From assembly GCF_025336485.1 (NCBI RefSeq), contig NZ_JAODAB010000015.1, positions 62,001-126,000 of the forward strand: DNA of 64,000 nt. The letters are read 5' to 3'. Below the pieces are notes generated by a model that had not been told where the DNA came from, did not search any database, and worked only from the letters and a program-made list of their open reading frames with translations. The position numbers and the translations under genes were made by a program. The stretch comes from Pseudomonas citri (GTDB lineage: Bacteria; Pseudomonadota; Gammaproteobacteria; Pseudomonadales; Pseudomonadaceae). Numbering within the stretch: the stretch's first letter is position 1; each line of letters opens with the position of its first letter. Positions 1-8,136 of this stretch are shown here, in pieces.

Positions 1-892
1 GATTAACAAGAGATTCATGCTCTACAAGCTTGTTTTGGTCAGAGCGGAAACCGTCGGAATGAACAGCGCTAACCTTCAATACACCCCAACTTCCAGAAGG
101 TGCTGGAGTGTCCGAGCAGCTCGGACTTTTTCCCGCCTCAATGTCAGTAAGCAATGTAGCAATTAACTGCGCATCCCATTCCCTTGGAATCCAGCCTAAC
201 GGCGACTCTTTGTAGAGCTGCGGCGCTTCGCTCTCCGGCGGGCGCAGTTGGCCGTTAGAGTCAATGCCACGGGTCAGCAGGTCGTGCAGCAGGCTCTGCT
301 TGATGGCCTTGAGCTTGTCGATCAGCGCCTCGGTTTCGCGGATGGCGGTGTCGAAGATGTCGAGGATTTGGGCAATTCCTTGCTGCTCCTGAACTGTTGG
401 AACAGGAAGCACGCTTGCTTTAACAGGTTTACGGATTAGCTCTAACTGATTGGTCGACCCTGCGTAGCAAAATCGCTCAAGGTGGCTCTGCCCCCAAGAC
501 GTACGCAGCACGGCATTGAGCCATCTTCCATCAGCGGCTTCAGCCCTTGGCCGAAGCACGGTGACATGCCCGTCAACAATAAAGGCCCCGTCATGATCGA
601 ATACAACCGATCGGCCAATAGTCCCTGTGCCGGTAGAGTTCAGCAGGACATCACCAGACTCCGGGCGCAGCACATTACGCATCGCTCGATCTGCATGAGG
701 GCGTGCAAACTCAGGAGCGAAGCGAGATGTGGTGACACACCGCTGACCGATGGCCAAAACGCTGCTGCCCTCTACATAAACCGGTGCCGTGCCTCGGGAA
801 ATCAGGTTGCACAGTTCATCGAGCGTCTTTTTTGGCCATCCTGCCTCATTGGGTATCGAGACTTCCAAAGGTAGGAACTCTTGCTCAGACAT
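1..892 (-). CDS. hsdS: Type I restriction-modification specificity subunit HsdS (partial, C-terminus beyond the window)
   Basis: HsdS recognises the DNA target and docks two HsdM and two HsdR subunits in the type I complex. Reading the minus strand from ATG at 892 gives an uninterrupted 297-codon frame starting MSEQEFLPLEVSIPNEAGWP and running off the left edge. It has the two-half layout of the family. A first target-recognition domain ends with a conserved helical spacer at about residues 165-200 (QEQQGIAQILDIFDTAIRET, then a Lys/Leu-rich helix ending LLHDLLTRGI). A second domain begins near residue 228 with PLGWIPREWD. The ATG overlaps the end of hsdM by 8 bases (885-892), which indicates translational coupling. 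The recognition sequence cannot be read from the protein, and hsdR is not in the window. Confidence 0.93.
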   Translation of the reverse strand, partial: MSEQEFLPLEVSIPNEAGWPKKTLDELCNLISRGTAPVYVEGSSVLAIGQRCVTTSRFAPEFARPHADRAMRNVLRPESGDVLLNSTGTGTIGRSVVFDHDGAFIVDGHVTVLRPRAEAADGRWLNAVLRTSWGQSHLERFCYAGSTNQLELIRKPVKASVLPVPTVQEQQGIAQILDIFDTAIRETEALIDKLKAIKQSLLHDLLTRGIDSNGQLRPPESEAPQLYKESPLGWIPREWDAQLIATLLTDIEAGKSPSCSDTPAPSGSWGVLKVSAVHSDGFRSDQNKLVEHESLVN

Positions 893-3380
893 ACCCCAGC
901 CCCTTCAAGAACCCCTGCAACGCCTCTGCTGCCGCATCGCGCTTGTGCTCGATCTCGTTCAGCGTTACCCGGTACTTGTCCCACCAGTTCTCGAAGGTAG
1001 CGACTATCTGCTTGCGCTGGGCGGCGATATAGCGCTCGACGATGGCCTGCATATCGTTATGCAGGATGGTTAGCAGCAGCTCGGTCGCTTGTAGCTCGTC
1101 CAGCCCGTCGACGGCCTGATTCAGGTGGCTGGCGAAGTTTTCCTGCTGAGTTTTGAGTTGTTTCTTTACCTTTGTCAGCTCGGCCTTCCAGCTCTTGAGC
1201 TGGGCTTCATCGATAGGGTTTTCCTCGTCATCGGCACCCATCTCGACATCGGCCTCGTCTGAATCTTCCCCCTTAATTGGGGCTGCGGCTTTGAGCTGGC
1301 TATCCAGTTCGGCCCTTTTCGATTCCAACTTGGCCAGCTCGGTTACGAAATCGCCGAGTAGGAACTTCACCAGCTTGTGCTCCAGCGGGCTTTGCTTGCT
1401 GGTCTTGTCTTCCAGGGCGGTGATGATGCTGATGCGCCAAGCGTCGATTACGCCCCGGCTGCCGTGGGCCATCAAACCGAGAAAGTCGTATTTGCTCTGG
1501 TACCAGAAGCCGGCAACAATGCCGCGCACCTGGAAGGGGTCGAGCAGGCCGATGCCTTCCAGCGTCTGGCTAAAACTGGCCAGCAGGTCGCCGCGCAACT
1601 CGACCAGTGTGGCACTGTTATCCAGCTTCCCAGCCAGGGCAGTGATGCGCGGGCTGTGTGCGTGCCACCAGTTTTCGAAGGCATCACGCAGGGCGGCTTC
1701 CTTGGCCTGCAGCCCTGCGTTGCTTTCGATGGCTGGCTTGAGGTCGGTGCGCCGGCTTAGCTCGTCGCGAAAGTCGAGATACTGTGCGTCTCGAGCCACG
1801 AAGAGGTCCTGCGGGTCGAGGCCATGGGCAGCGAACAGTGTGGCTTTCGCGTCAACTTCAGCCTTGGGCACACCTCCCAGCAGGTGAGCGCGTACATCAT
1901 GCGGTTCTGGTGGCGGTGCGTTATCCACATAGCGGCGGATGTTCAGGTTGTAATCGTTTTCGCGCAGCGTAGCGATATCCACCACATCGCTGAGGCCGTC
2001 GATCCGGCGGAATTCATCGAAGGCGGTGGTGATCTTCTCGATATGCTCGGGCAGCAGGTAGTTCTGCGCACGACCCTCGAAGTACTCGCGGTCGGCGTTG
2101 ATAAACAGCACCTTGCCCTGGCGATCGGCAGGCTTGGCGCTGACACGGTTGGCGCCTTCCTGCTTTTGTTGGCGCAGGATAAGGATGCACGCCGGAATGC
2201 CGGTGCCATAGAACAGGTTGGCCGGCAGACCGATCACGGCTTCGAGCAGGTCGTTCTCGATAATGCCGGCTCGGATACCGCGCTCCTCACCTCCACGGAA
2301 TAGCACTCCGTGGGGCAGTACCGTGGCGATCATGCCCTCGTCGCGGGTCACGGCGAGCATGTGCTGGAGGAACATCAAGTCGGCCTTCTTCGAGCCCAAC
2401 GGCACCTCGCCGAAGCGGAAGCGCTGCTCGCGGAATGTCGGGTTCCAGGCCAGGCTGCCATCCGGGCTTTTCTCGGTGTGGCCCCAGTTGATGGAGAACG
2501 GCGGGTTGGTGAGGATGCGGTCGAAGCGGCGTAACTCACCGCCTTCGATATGCCGAGGGTTGGCCAAGGTGTCTTCGTTCTCCAGCCCGGTGCCGCTGAT
2601 GCCGTGCAACAGCATGTTCATCCGTGCGATGGACCAGACGGTACCGTTGAATTCCTGGCCGAACAGGTTGGCCTTGCGACCGTCTTCTCCGTGCTCGTCA
2701 ATGTATTCCTTGGCAGCAATCAACATGCCGCCCGAGCCGCAACATGGGTCATAGATGTCGTGTTCGAGGCGTGGCTTGAGCAGGTGAACCATCAACCGCA
2801 CCACCGCACGCGGTGTATAAAACTCGCCGCCCTTCTTGCCGGCCGAGTCGGCGAACTCGCCGATCAGGTACTCGTAGGCGGCACCGAGCAGATCAGGGAA
2901 TTCGAAGTCACTGTTGCGCAGGCGCACTTCACCGAAGTGGGTGATGAGCTGGCGTAGCTTCTGATCGGGAATCTTTCCTTGGCCGACCTTACGAGTGAAG
3001 TCGATATGCTCCAGCACCCCTTCCAGGTCCGCATTGTTGCCCTCGATGCCGGCCAGCGCCTTGTTCAGCAGGTCGCCGACATTGATGTGCGCTTCGTTGA
3101 GCACGTACCAGAATCGCGAATGGATGGGCACCCAGAAATTGCCATGAAGCTTGTACCAGCGCGGATTTTCCGCCATGGCACATGCCTCGGATTTACTCTT
3201 GCCGGCATTCATCTGATCGACAACGACCTGCTCATAGCGCTCCTCGAATACGTCGGAGCAGCGCTTGAGGAACAGCATGCCAAAAATGTATTCCTTGAAC
3301 TCCGAGGCATCCATCTTGCCGCGCAGGATATCGGCAGCTTTGAACAGATGGCGTTCCAGTTGTTGCAGAGTGAGGGGCAT
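885..3380 (-). CDS. hsdM: Type I restriction-modification DNA methyltransferase subunit HsdM, long form
   Basis: This is an N6-adenine methylase of a type I system, protecting host DNA and forming the core of the restriction complex. I chose ATG at 3380 (831 aa) because AAGAGA sits about 8 bases upstream; an in-frame GTG at 3401 is possible. Residues 1-150 form the helical HsdM N-terminal domain. The methylase core has GGEFYTPRAVVRLMV near 185, the SAM motif DPCCGSGGM near 211 and the catalytic NPPF near 292. The protein is about 300 residues longer than classical HsdM. The extra C-terminal part is mostly helical, with an acidic stretch (EDSDEADVEMGADDEENP) followed by predicted coiled coil. 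It overlaps hsdS by 8 bases. Its neighbour on the other side is ssrA, a common island integration site. Confidence 0.95.
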   Translation of the reverse strand: MPLTLQQLERHLFKAADILRGKMDASEFKEYIFGMLFLKRCSDVFEERYEQVVVDQMNAGKSKSEACAMAENPRWYKLHGNFWVPIHSRFWYVLNEAHINVGDLLNKALAGIEGNNADLEGVLEHIDFTRKVGQGKIPDQKLRQLITHFGEVRLRNSDFEFPDLLGAAYEYLIGEFADSAGKKGGEFYTPRAVVRLMVHLLKPRLEHDIYDPCCGSGGMLIAAKEYIDEHGEDGRKANLFGQEFNGTVWSIARMNMLLHGISGTGLENEDTLANPRHIEGGELRRFDRILTNPPFSINWGHTEKSPDGSLAWNPTFREQRFRFGEVPLGSKKADLMFLQHMLAVTRDEGMIATVLPHGVLFRGGEERGIRAGIIENDLLEAVIGLPANLFYGTGIPACILILRQQKQEGANRVSAKPADRQGKVLFINADREYFEGRAQNYLLPEHIEKITTAFDEFRRIDGLSDVVDIATLRENDYNLNIRRYVDNAPPPEPHDVRAHLLGGVPKAEVDAKATLFAAHGLDPQDLFVARDAQYLDFRDELSRRTDLKPAIESNAGLQAKEAALRDAFENWWHAHSPRITALAGKLDNSATLVELRGDLLASFSQTLEGIGLLDPFQVRGIVAGFWYQSKYDFLGLMAHGSRGVIDAWRISIITALEDKTSKQSPLEHKLVKFLLGDFVTELAKLESKRAELDSQLKAAAPIKGEDSDEADVEMGADDEENPIDEAQLKSWKAELTKVKKQLKTQQENFASHLNQAVDGLDELQATELLLTILHNDMQAIVERYIAAQRKQIVATFENWWDKYRVTLNEIEHKRDAAAEALQGFLKGLGYV

Positions 3381-3686
3381 TGCGGAATCTCTTGTGGGCA
3401 CCCAGGGAGTGGATGCCGATTAAATGCCGGAGATTGTATCCTAAGCCAAGCGACGTCCTGCACCCGGTAGGGGACGGGGTTGCGGTAAGGTTTTTGCGCC
3501 ATCGAGCCAGACGCTCAAAGGAGCTGTTTGTTTAGCCTTTGCCTAGGTGGGAATGGAAGGGCCCGAAGTAATCGGTCTGATGAGGCAAACACGAAAGCTC
3601 ATTCCAGGATCTATACGCCGTTGAGCTGTGCCTAGCAGGCTGTCATTAAGCAGGCATTCCTGAGTCAATCTATCCCTTTCAGGCAC
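3381..3686. other. Intergenic stretch between hsdM and the ssrA terminator
   Basis: About 300 bases without a convincing gene. It carries the upstream region of hsdM, where a TACAAT on the minus strand at 3433-3438 could be a -10 box, though no good -35 is at the right distance. I saw no duplicate of the ssrA 3' end here, so no attachment site can be named. Confidence 0.5.
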
Positions 3687-3719
3687 AAAAAAGGCACTTG
3701 CGATAATCGCTAAGTGCCT
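3687..3719 (-). terminator. Rho-independent terminator of ssrA
   Basis: On the minus strand, AGGCACTT pairs with AAGTGCCT around an inner GCGA/TCGC stem and is followed by six U. It lies 18 bases beyond the tmRNA CCA end. Confidence 0.85.
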
Positions 3720-3736
3720 GATTTATAACGCTAATT

Positions 3737-4133
3737 TGGTGGAGCCGGGGGGATTTGAACCCCCGTCCGCCAGTACTCCGCTGTCGGTACTACATGCGTA
3801 GCCGTGTCTATTGAGTTAACCCTCAGCGACCCGACGGGCAGGGTGCTTTGGGCGAGTTGTGTAAGTTTTAGCCGCTTCGTCCACAACGTACTGCACGGCG
3901 ATTCCGTTCTATATGACAATCACTTTGGGTTTACGGACATCCCCTAATGATTGCTGGACCCGAAGGTACCAGAAGCTCAGGATCTAAGGCTGCTTACGCA
4001 GCGATAGCGTAATCCTGGCCGTAGGTTTCGTCATTGGCAACTATAGAAGTTGCAACAGTGGATTTACGAGTTCTGTTACCAACTCGGCATGCACCTAAAG
4101 TTTCGCAACCGGCGTCGAATCCTGAACGGCCCC
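3737..4133 (-). ncRNA. ssrA: tmRNA (ssrA), tag peptide ANDETYGQDYAIAA
   Basis: tmRNA rescues stalled ribosomes by adding a degradation tag. The 5' end (GGGGCCGTTCAGGATTCGAC from 4133) and the 3' end (GGTTCAAATCCCCCC, then GGCTCCACCA ending at 3737) form the tRNA-like domain; 397 nt is normal for pseudomonads. The resume codon GCC starts at 4038 and the tag reading frame runs to TAA at 3994-3996. It encodes ANDETYGQDYAIAA, counting the first Ala as in the family. The tag ends AIAA instead of the more usual ALAA. Its protein partner smpB lies at 13348-13830. Confidence 0.97.
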
Positions 4134-4176
4134 GAACCTGGCGCTTCGTGGATCTGTTGAAGCGGCAGGCATTTGC

Positions 4177-4205
4177 AGTGTACGCCAATCCACGTCCGAG
4201 GCCAA
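4177..4205 (-). promoter_or_regulatory. Probable sigma-70 promoter of ssrA
   Basis: On the minus strand TTGGCC (4200-4205) and TACACT (4177-4182) are 17 bases apart. Transcription would start near 4170, leaving about 37 nt of 5' leader for RNase P to remove before the mature end at 4133. Confidence 0.55.
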
Positions 4206-4224
4206 CCCGCAGGTTGGCCCTCGG
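4196..4224 (-). terminator. Hairpin downstream of the small exported protein gene
   Basis: CCGAGG/CCAACC pairs with GGTTGG/CCTCGG across a short loop. It lies just past the stop of the 4228-4518 gene and overlaps the -35 box of the ssrA promoter. There is no clear U run, so termination is not certain. Confidence 0.45.
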
Positions 4225-4227
4225 TGG

Positions 4228-4518
4228 TCAGGTGTTTTTACCGTCTTTGTTGACCTTCTGGATTTCCTGGATGGTCTGGGTGGTTTCGGAGATGCATTTC
4301 TTGGTGCCTTCCTCCGTGTTTTGGGCTTGATAAGCCTTGGCTTGCTGGACGCTGGCTTCGACACGCGCCTCGATGTCCGAGCCCTGGATCTGGGTCTTGG
4401 CACTTTCGATGGTTTTCAGGTTGGTGTCGCACAGGTCGCTCGAACTGCCGGCGGCAAACGAGGGCGACGCCAGCATGGAGGCGGTAACGAACAGACCTAA
4501 CAGTACAGAGCGCTTCAT
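4228..4518 (-). CDS. Small exported protein of unknown function
   Basis: A 96-residue protein starting at ATG 4518, preceded by a good ribosome site (AAGGAGA, 5 bases away). A possible upstream start at 4551 is less likely. Residues 1-23 form a clear Sec signal peptide (MKRSVLLGLFVTASMLAS, cleavage after SFAA). The mature 73 residues are hydrophilic and helical, rich in Gln, Glu and Thr, with only two cysteines (30 and 75), which could form a disulfide in the periplasm. I do not recognise a named family. It is transcribed alone, between the lactate operon and ssrA. Confidence 0.8.
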   Translation of the reverse strand: MKRSVLLGLFVTASMLASPSFAAGSSSDLCDTNLKTIESAKTQIQGSDIEARVEASVQQAKAYQAQNTEEGTKKCISETTQTIQEIQKVNKDGKNT

Positions 4519-4579
4519 ATGTCTCTCCTTGGACTGTGGCCCAGGCAACACCGGCCATCAGTACGGCTACCCATTGGGG

Positions 4580-4602
4580 AAGGTCCCGCGTTTGCGGGAC
4601 TT
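4580..4602 (-). terminator. Hairpin downstream of the lactate operon
   Basis: GTCCCGC pairs with GCGGGAC about 35 bases after the stop of the D-lactate dehydrogenase gene. It lacks a U run; it may be a 3'-end stabilising or termination hairpin. Confidence 0.4.
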
Positions 4603-4633
4603 GATCAGTGGACTGCGACCGTTCGCCAGGGTT

Positions 4634-7468
4634 CTATTTTTCTTCAGGTCGCTTTCTTGAGGTCGCGGGGGCCCGGGTCACCCGATCCACCAGGTAGACC
4701 AGTCCGTGGTAGTCGATTGCGCCATGTTGTGTCAGACCGATCTCGCAGGTGCGGCTGGTGGAGATCCCCTCGCTGCAATGCTGCACCGCGTCCTTCAGGC
4801 TGCGTAACGAATGCGCGTTCAGTTCCGGTGTGGTGAAGCCTTTGTCGCCGGCGAAGCCGCAGCAATGGATGCCTTCGGGAATGACCACGTTTTTGCTGCA
4901 TTTGCGTGCCAGTTCGATCAGTGCCTGGCTTTCGCCAAGGTGCTGGGTGCTGCAGGTGACGTGTACGGCAATGGGCGCCTCTTGGGGGGTGAAGTCGAGG
5001 CGGTCCATCAGGTGCGTGCGGATGAAACGTACCGGGTCGTACAAGTCGAGCCGCACGTCGCCGAGGTCCTGGACCAGTCGCAAGGTGCACGGGCTGGTGT
5101 CGCAGTAGATCGGGTCGAGCCCGCCGCGGCTGGCGTGCAGCAAGGCGCCGATCAGTTCCTGGCGCTTGTGTTCGGCTTGTTCGGCATAGCCTTTGGAAGC
5201 GAAGGGCTGGCCGCAGCAGAGGTTGTCCAGGTTGTCTGGGAAGACGACTTGGTAGCCGGCCTTTTCCAGCAGACTGCGGGTTTTTTCGTACAGCGATGTT
5301 TGTTCCTTGTCTCCCGCTGCCGGGCCCATGACCCGCGACACGCATGCTGCCAGGTACACCACCCGCGGACGCTCGTCCGTTACCGCGATACTTACGCGGA
5401 TGGCTTTTTCCGGCTGGGGCATGGCGTTGGTCCACTGCGGCACCTGGCCTTTGGACAGTCGGGTCAGCGATGCCGAGAGTTTGGCCAGGCGCGGCGCACC
5501 GAGCAACATGCGCGCGCCGTTGGCGACGTGCAGGGCGAAGCGGGCGCCTTGCAGCGTGGCGGCGAAATTTCCTTCAACCCAGTTGGCGGTTTTCGTCTTT
5601 GTTGCTTCGCGACTGCGCAGCTTTTTCACCAGGTCGCCGGTGTTGATGCCGACCGGGCAGCGTTGTGCGCACAAGCCCGTGGCGGCGCAGGTGTCGATGC
5701 CGTGGTATCGGTAGGCCTGCTCCAGTTCGGCGGTGTCGGTGCCGGCGCGTTTCTTCGCTTGGATATCGCGCCAGATCACGATGCGTTGGCGCGGGCTCAG
5801 GGTCAGGTCCTTGGACGGACACACCGGCTCGCAGAAACCGCACTCAATGCACTTGTCCACGATCTCGTCGGCGGCCGGCAGCGGCTTGAGGTGCTTGAGG
5901 TGGATTTGCGGGTCTTCGCTGAGCACCACGTCCGGGTTGAGGATGCCGTTGGGGTCGAGCAGGCGCTTGAGTTGCCACATCAGCTGGTAGGCATCGCTGC
6001 CCCATTCCAGTTCGACGAAGGGCGCCATGTTGCGGCCGGTGCCGTGTTCGGCTTTGAGCGAGCCACCGAACTCCACCGCCACCAACTGCGCCACGTCATC
6101 CATGAATGCCTGGTAGCGTGCGACTTCTGCGGCGCTGTTGAAGCCTTGGGTGAAGACGAAGTGCAGATTGCCTTCCAGCGCGTGTCCGAAAAGGATCGCT
6201 TCGTCGTAGGCATGTTTGTCGAACAGCTCGATCAGGCGATTCACGCCGATGGCCAATTGTTCCACCGGGAAGGTCACGTCTTCAATGATGACCGTGGTGC
6301 CGGTTTTGCGTACCGCGCCCACTGCCGGGAAGGTGTCTTTGCGGATGGCCCAGAGGCGGGCGTTTTCCCGTGGGTCTTCGGTGAAGTCGACCTGTTTTTC
6401 CACAGGGAATGCGGCCAGCGAGGCCATGATCCGCGCCAGTTGTTCTTGCAGTAGAGATGAAGACGCCGCGCGGGATTCGATCAGTAGGGCGCAGGCATGG
6501 GTCGACAGGTGTTGTACGAAATCCGGCATGCCCGGTTTGTCCTGCACCGAGCGCAGGCTGCGGCGGTCCAGCAGTTCCACGGCCGACACGGGTTGGCTTT
6601 TCAGCACGGTGACGGCGTTGCAGCAGGTTTCCACATCCGGGAAGACGATCAGGGCCGAGGCTTTGTTCGGGTGATCGACCACCGTGTTGTAGGTCACCGC
6701 GCTGATGAAGCCGAGGGTGCCTTCGGAGCCCACCAGCAGGTGGCTCAAGATATCCACAGGCTCGTCGTAGTCCACCAGGGCGTTGAGTGACAGGCCGGTG
6801 GTATTTTTCAGACGGTACTTGTGGCGGATTCTGGCGGCCAGTTCGGTGTTGGCGCGGGTCTCGCGTCCCAGGGTGGCGAGGCGTTCCAGCAGTTCGCCGT
6901 GGCTTGTGCGAAAAGCGGCCACGCTGCGCTCGTCTTCGGTGTCCAGGCGTGTGCCGTCGGCCAGGACCAGGCGGATGCCGGCCAGGGTGTGGTAGGTGTT
7001 CTGCGCCGTGCCACAGCACATGCCGCTGGCGTTGTTGGCGACGATACCGCCGATTTTGCAGGCATTGATCGACGCAGGGTCCGGGCCGATCTTGCGCCCG
7101 AACGGTGCCAGCCAGGCGTTGGCCTGGGCGCCGATCACGCCGGGTTGCAAGCGAATCTGCGTGCCTTGTCCACGAATCTCCCGGCCGTTCCAGTTATCCC
7201 CAAGCACGATCAGCACTGAATCGCTGATGGCTTGCCCGGACAGGCTGGTGCCGGCGGCGCGGAACGTGACCGCAACCCGGTCGCGTTGGGCGAGTTTCAG
7301 CAGGGCGATCACTTCATCCTCGGACTCGACCCGTACCACCAGTTTCGGAATCAGCCGATAGAAACTGGCGTCGGTGCCGAAGGCCAGGGTCGACACGGGG
7401 TCGTCGAAACGTCGCTTCTGCGGGATCAGGCGGTGTACGTCGTGCAGGAAAGAGGCTGGAAGGGTCAT
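4634..7468 (-). CDS. dld: Fused FAD/Fe-S D-lactate dehydrogenase (quinone-linked, Dld-II/GlcD-GlcF type)
   Basis: This enzyme oxidises D-lactate to pyruvate and passes electrons to the respiratory chain at the inner membrane. It has 944 residues from ATG 7468, preceded by CTGGAGGA; a longer in-frame start has no comparable site. The N-terminal half is a VAO-type FAD domain, with the FAD-loop sequence DPASINACKIGGIVANNASG. The C-terminal half carries two ferredoxin-like clusters, CIECGFCEPVC near 539 and CAATGLCAQRC near 592. Two CCG motifs follow, CCGQPFASKGY near 752 and CCGFAGDKGF near 869, as in GlcF/HdrD proteins. It is last in the lldP-lutABC-dld operon and overlaps lutC by ATGA. Family members also accept other 2-hydroxyacids, so the substrate is inferred from the neighbours. 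Confidence 0.88.
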   Translation of the reverse strand: MTLPASFLHDVHRLIPQKRRFDDPVSTLAFGTDASFYRLIPKLVVRVESEDEVIALLKLAQRDRVAVTFRAAGTSLSGQAISDSVLIVLGDNWNGREIRGQGTQIRLQPGVIGAQANAWLAPFGRKIGPDPASINACKIGGIVANNASGMCCGTAQNTYHTLAGIRLVLADGTRLDTEDERSVAAFRTSHGELLERLATLGRETRANTELAARIRHKYRLKNTTGLSLNALVDYDEPVDILSHLLVGSEGTLGFISAVTYNTVVDHPNKASALIVFPDVETCCNAVTVLKSQPVSAVELLDRRSLRSVQDKPGMPDFVQHLSTHACALLIESRAASSSLLQEQLARIMASLAAFPVEKQVDFTEDPRENARLWAIRKDTFPAVGAVRKTGTTVIIEDVTFPVEQLAIGVNRLIELFDKHAYDEAILFGHALEGNLHFVFTQGFNSAAEVARYQAFMDDVAQLVAVEFGGSLKAEHGTGRNMAPFVELEWGSDAYQLMWQLKRLLDPNGILNPDVVLSEDPQIHLKHLKPLPAADEIVDKCIECGFCEPVCPSKDLTLSPRQRIVIWRDIQAKKRAGTDTAELEQAYRYHGIDTCAATGLCAQRCPVGINTGDLVKKLRSREATKTKTANWVEGNFAATLQGARFALHVANGARMLLGAPRLAKLSASLTRLSKGQVPQWTNAMPQPEKAIRVSIAVTDERPRVVYLAACVSRVMGPAAGDKEQTSLYEKTRSLLEKAGYQVVFPDNLDNLCCGQPFASKGYAEQAEHKRQELIGALLHASRGGLDPIYCDTSPCTLRLVQDLGDVRLDLYDPVRFIRTHLMDRLDFTPQEAPIAVHVTCSTQHLGESQALIELARKCSKNVVIPEGIHCCGFAGDKGFTTPELNAHSLRSLKDAVQHCSEGISTSRTCEIGLTQHGAIDYHGLVYLVDRVTRAPATSRKRPEEK

Positions 7469-8136
7469 TGGTCCTCCAGGATCAGCACCACCAGGTCTTT
7501 CGGGCCATGGGCGCCGTAGGCCAGGACTTGCTCGATGTCGGCGGTCTTCGACGGGCCGGACACCAGCAAGGCGTTGGTGGGCATGCCTTGGGCCCATTCG
7601 AATTCCTGCTGCACTTCATAGAAGTTGTCGCGGATCTGACTGGCCTTGAGCAGGGCAAAATGCACCGGCGGCACCAGGCTCATCAGTCGGGGTTCTTCGC
7701 GAGTCGGCCAGAGGATCAGGCTGCCAGTGGCGGCGATGGCGCCCAGCGTACCGGTGAGGCTGGCGGGCGTGTCATTGAACAGTTCGGCTTTCCATTCTTC
7801 TACCGGCCGGTTGTAGGCCTTGAGCGTTGGCAGGTCCGGATTGTTCGCCCAGAACTGTGTGATTTTTTCTCCGTGTGCTGTTGTCGGGGCGATGAGCAGG
7901 CCGGGCAACTGCCGGTCGCGCAGCAATTGCGCCAGCAGGGCCGGCCAGCCGTCCCCGGAAGTCAGGTGGATTTCGGTGTGCACCGCTTCCATCAACTTGC
8001 GCAATTGCGCGATGCGTTGCTCGGGCGCATAGCGGTAGGTTTGCGTCACCAGGTCGACATCGAAATTGTCGGCAACGGGCGTGGTGCCGGTCAGGCTTTT
8101 ACGCAGCTTGGCGAGAATATTGTTCTTGGCGCTCAT
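7465..8136 (-). CDS. lutC: L-lactate oxidation complex subunit LutC/LldG (LUD domain)
   Basis: LutC is the third subunit of the LutABC (LldEFG) complex that oxidises L-lactate to pyruvate. The 223-residue protein is a single LUD domain, ending with the typical VSGPSKTADIEQVLAYGAHGP segment and VVLILED close to the C-terminus. The start ATG at 8136 overlaps the lutB stop (ATGA), and its own stop overlaps the dld start the same way. It has no metal-binding cysteine cluster, as expected for this subunit. Confidence 0.92.
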   Translation of the reverse strand: MSAKNNILAKLRKSLTGTTPVADNFDVDLVTQTYRYAPEQRIAQLRKLMEAVHTEIHLTSGDGWPALLAQLLRDRQLPGLLIAPTTAHGEKITQFWANNPDLPTLKAYNRPVEEWKAELFNDTPASLTGTLGAIAATGSLILWPTREEPRLMSLVPPVHFALLKASQIRDNFYEVQQEFEWAQGMPTNALLVSGPSKTADIEQVLAYGAHGPKDLVVLILEDQ

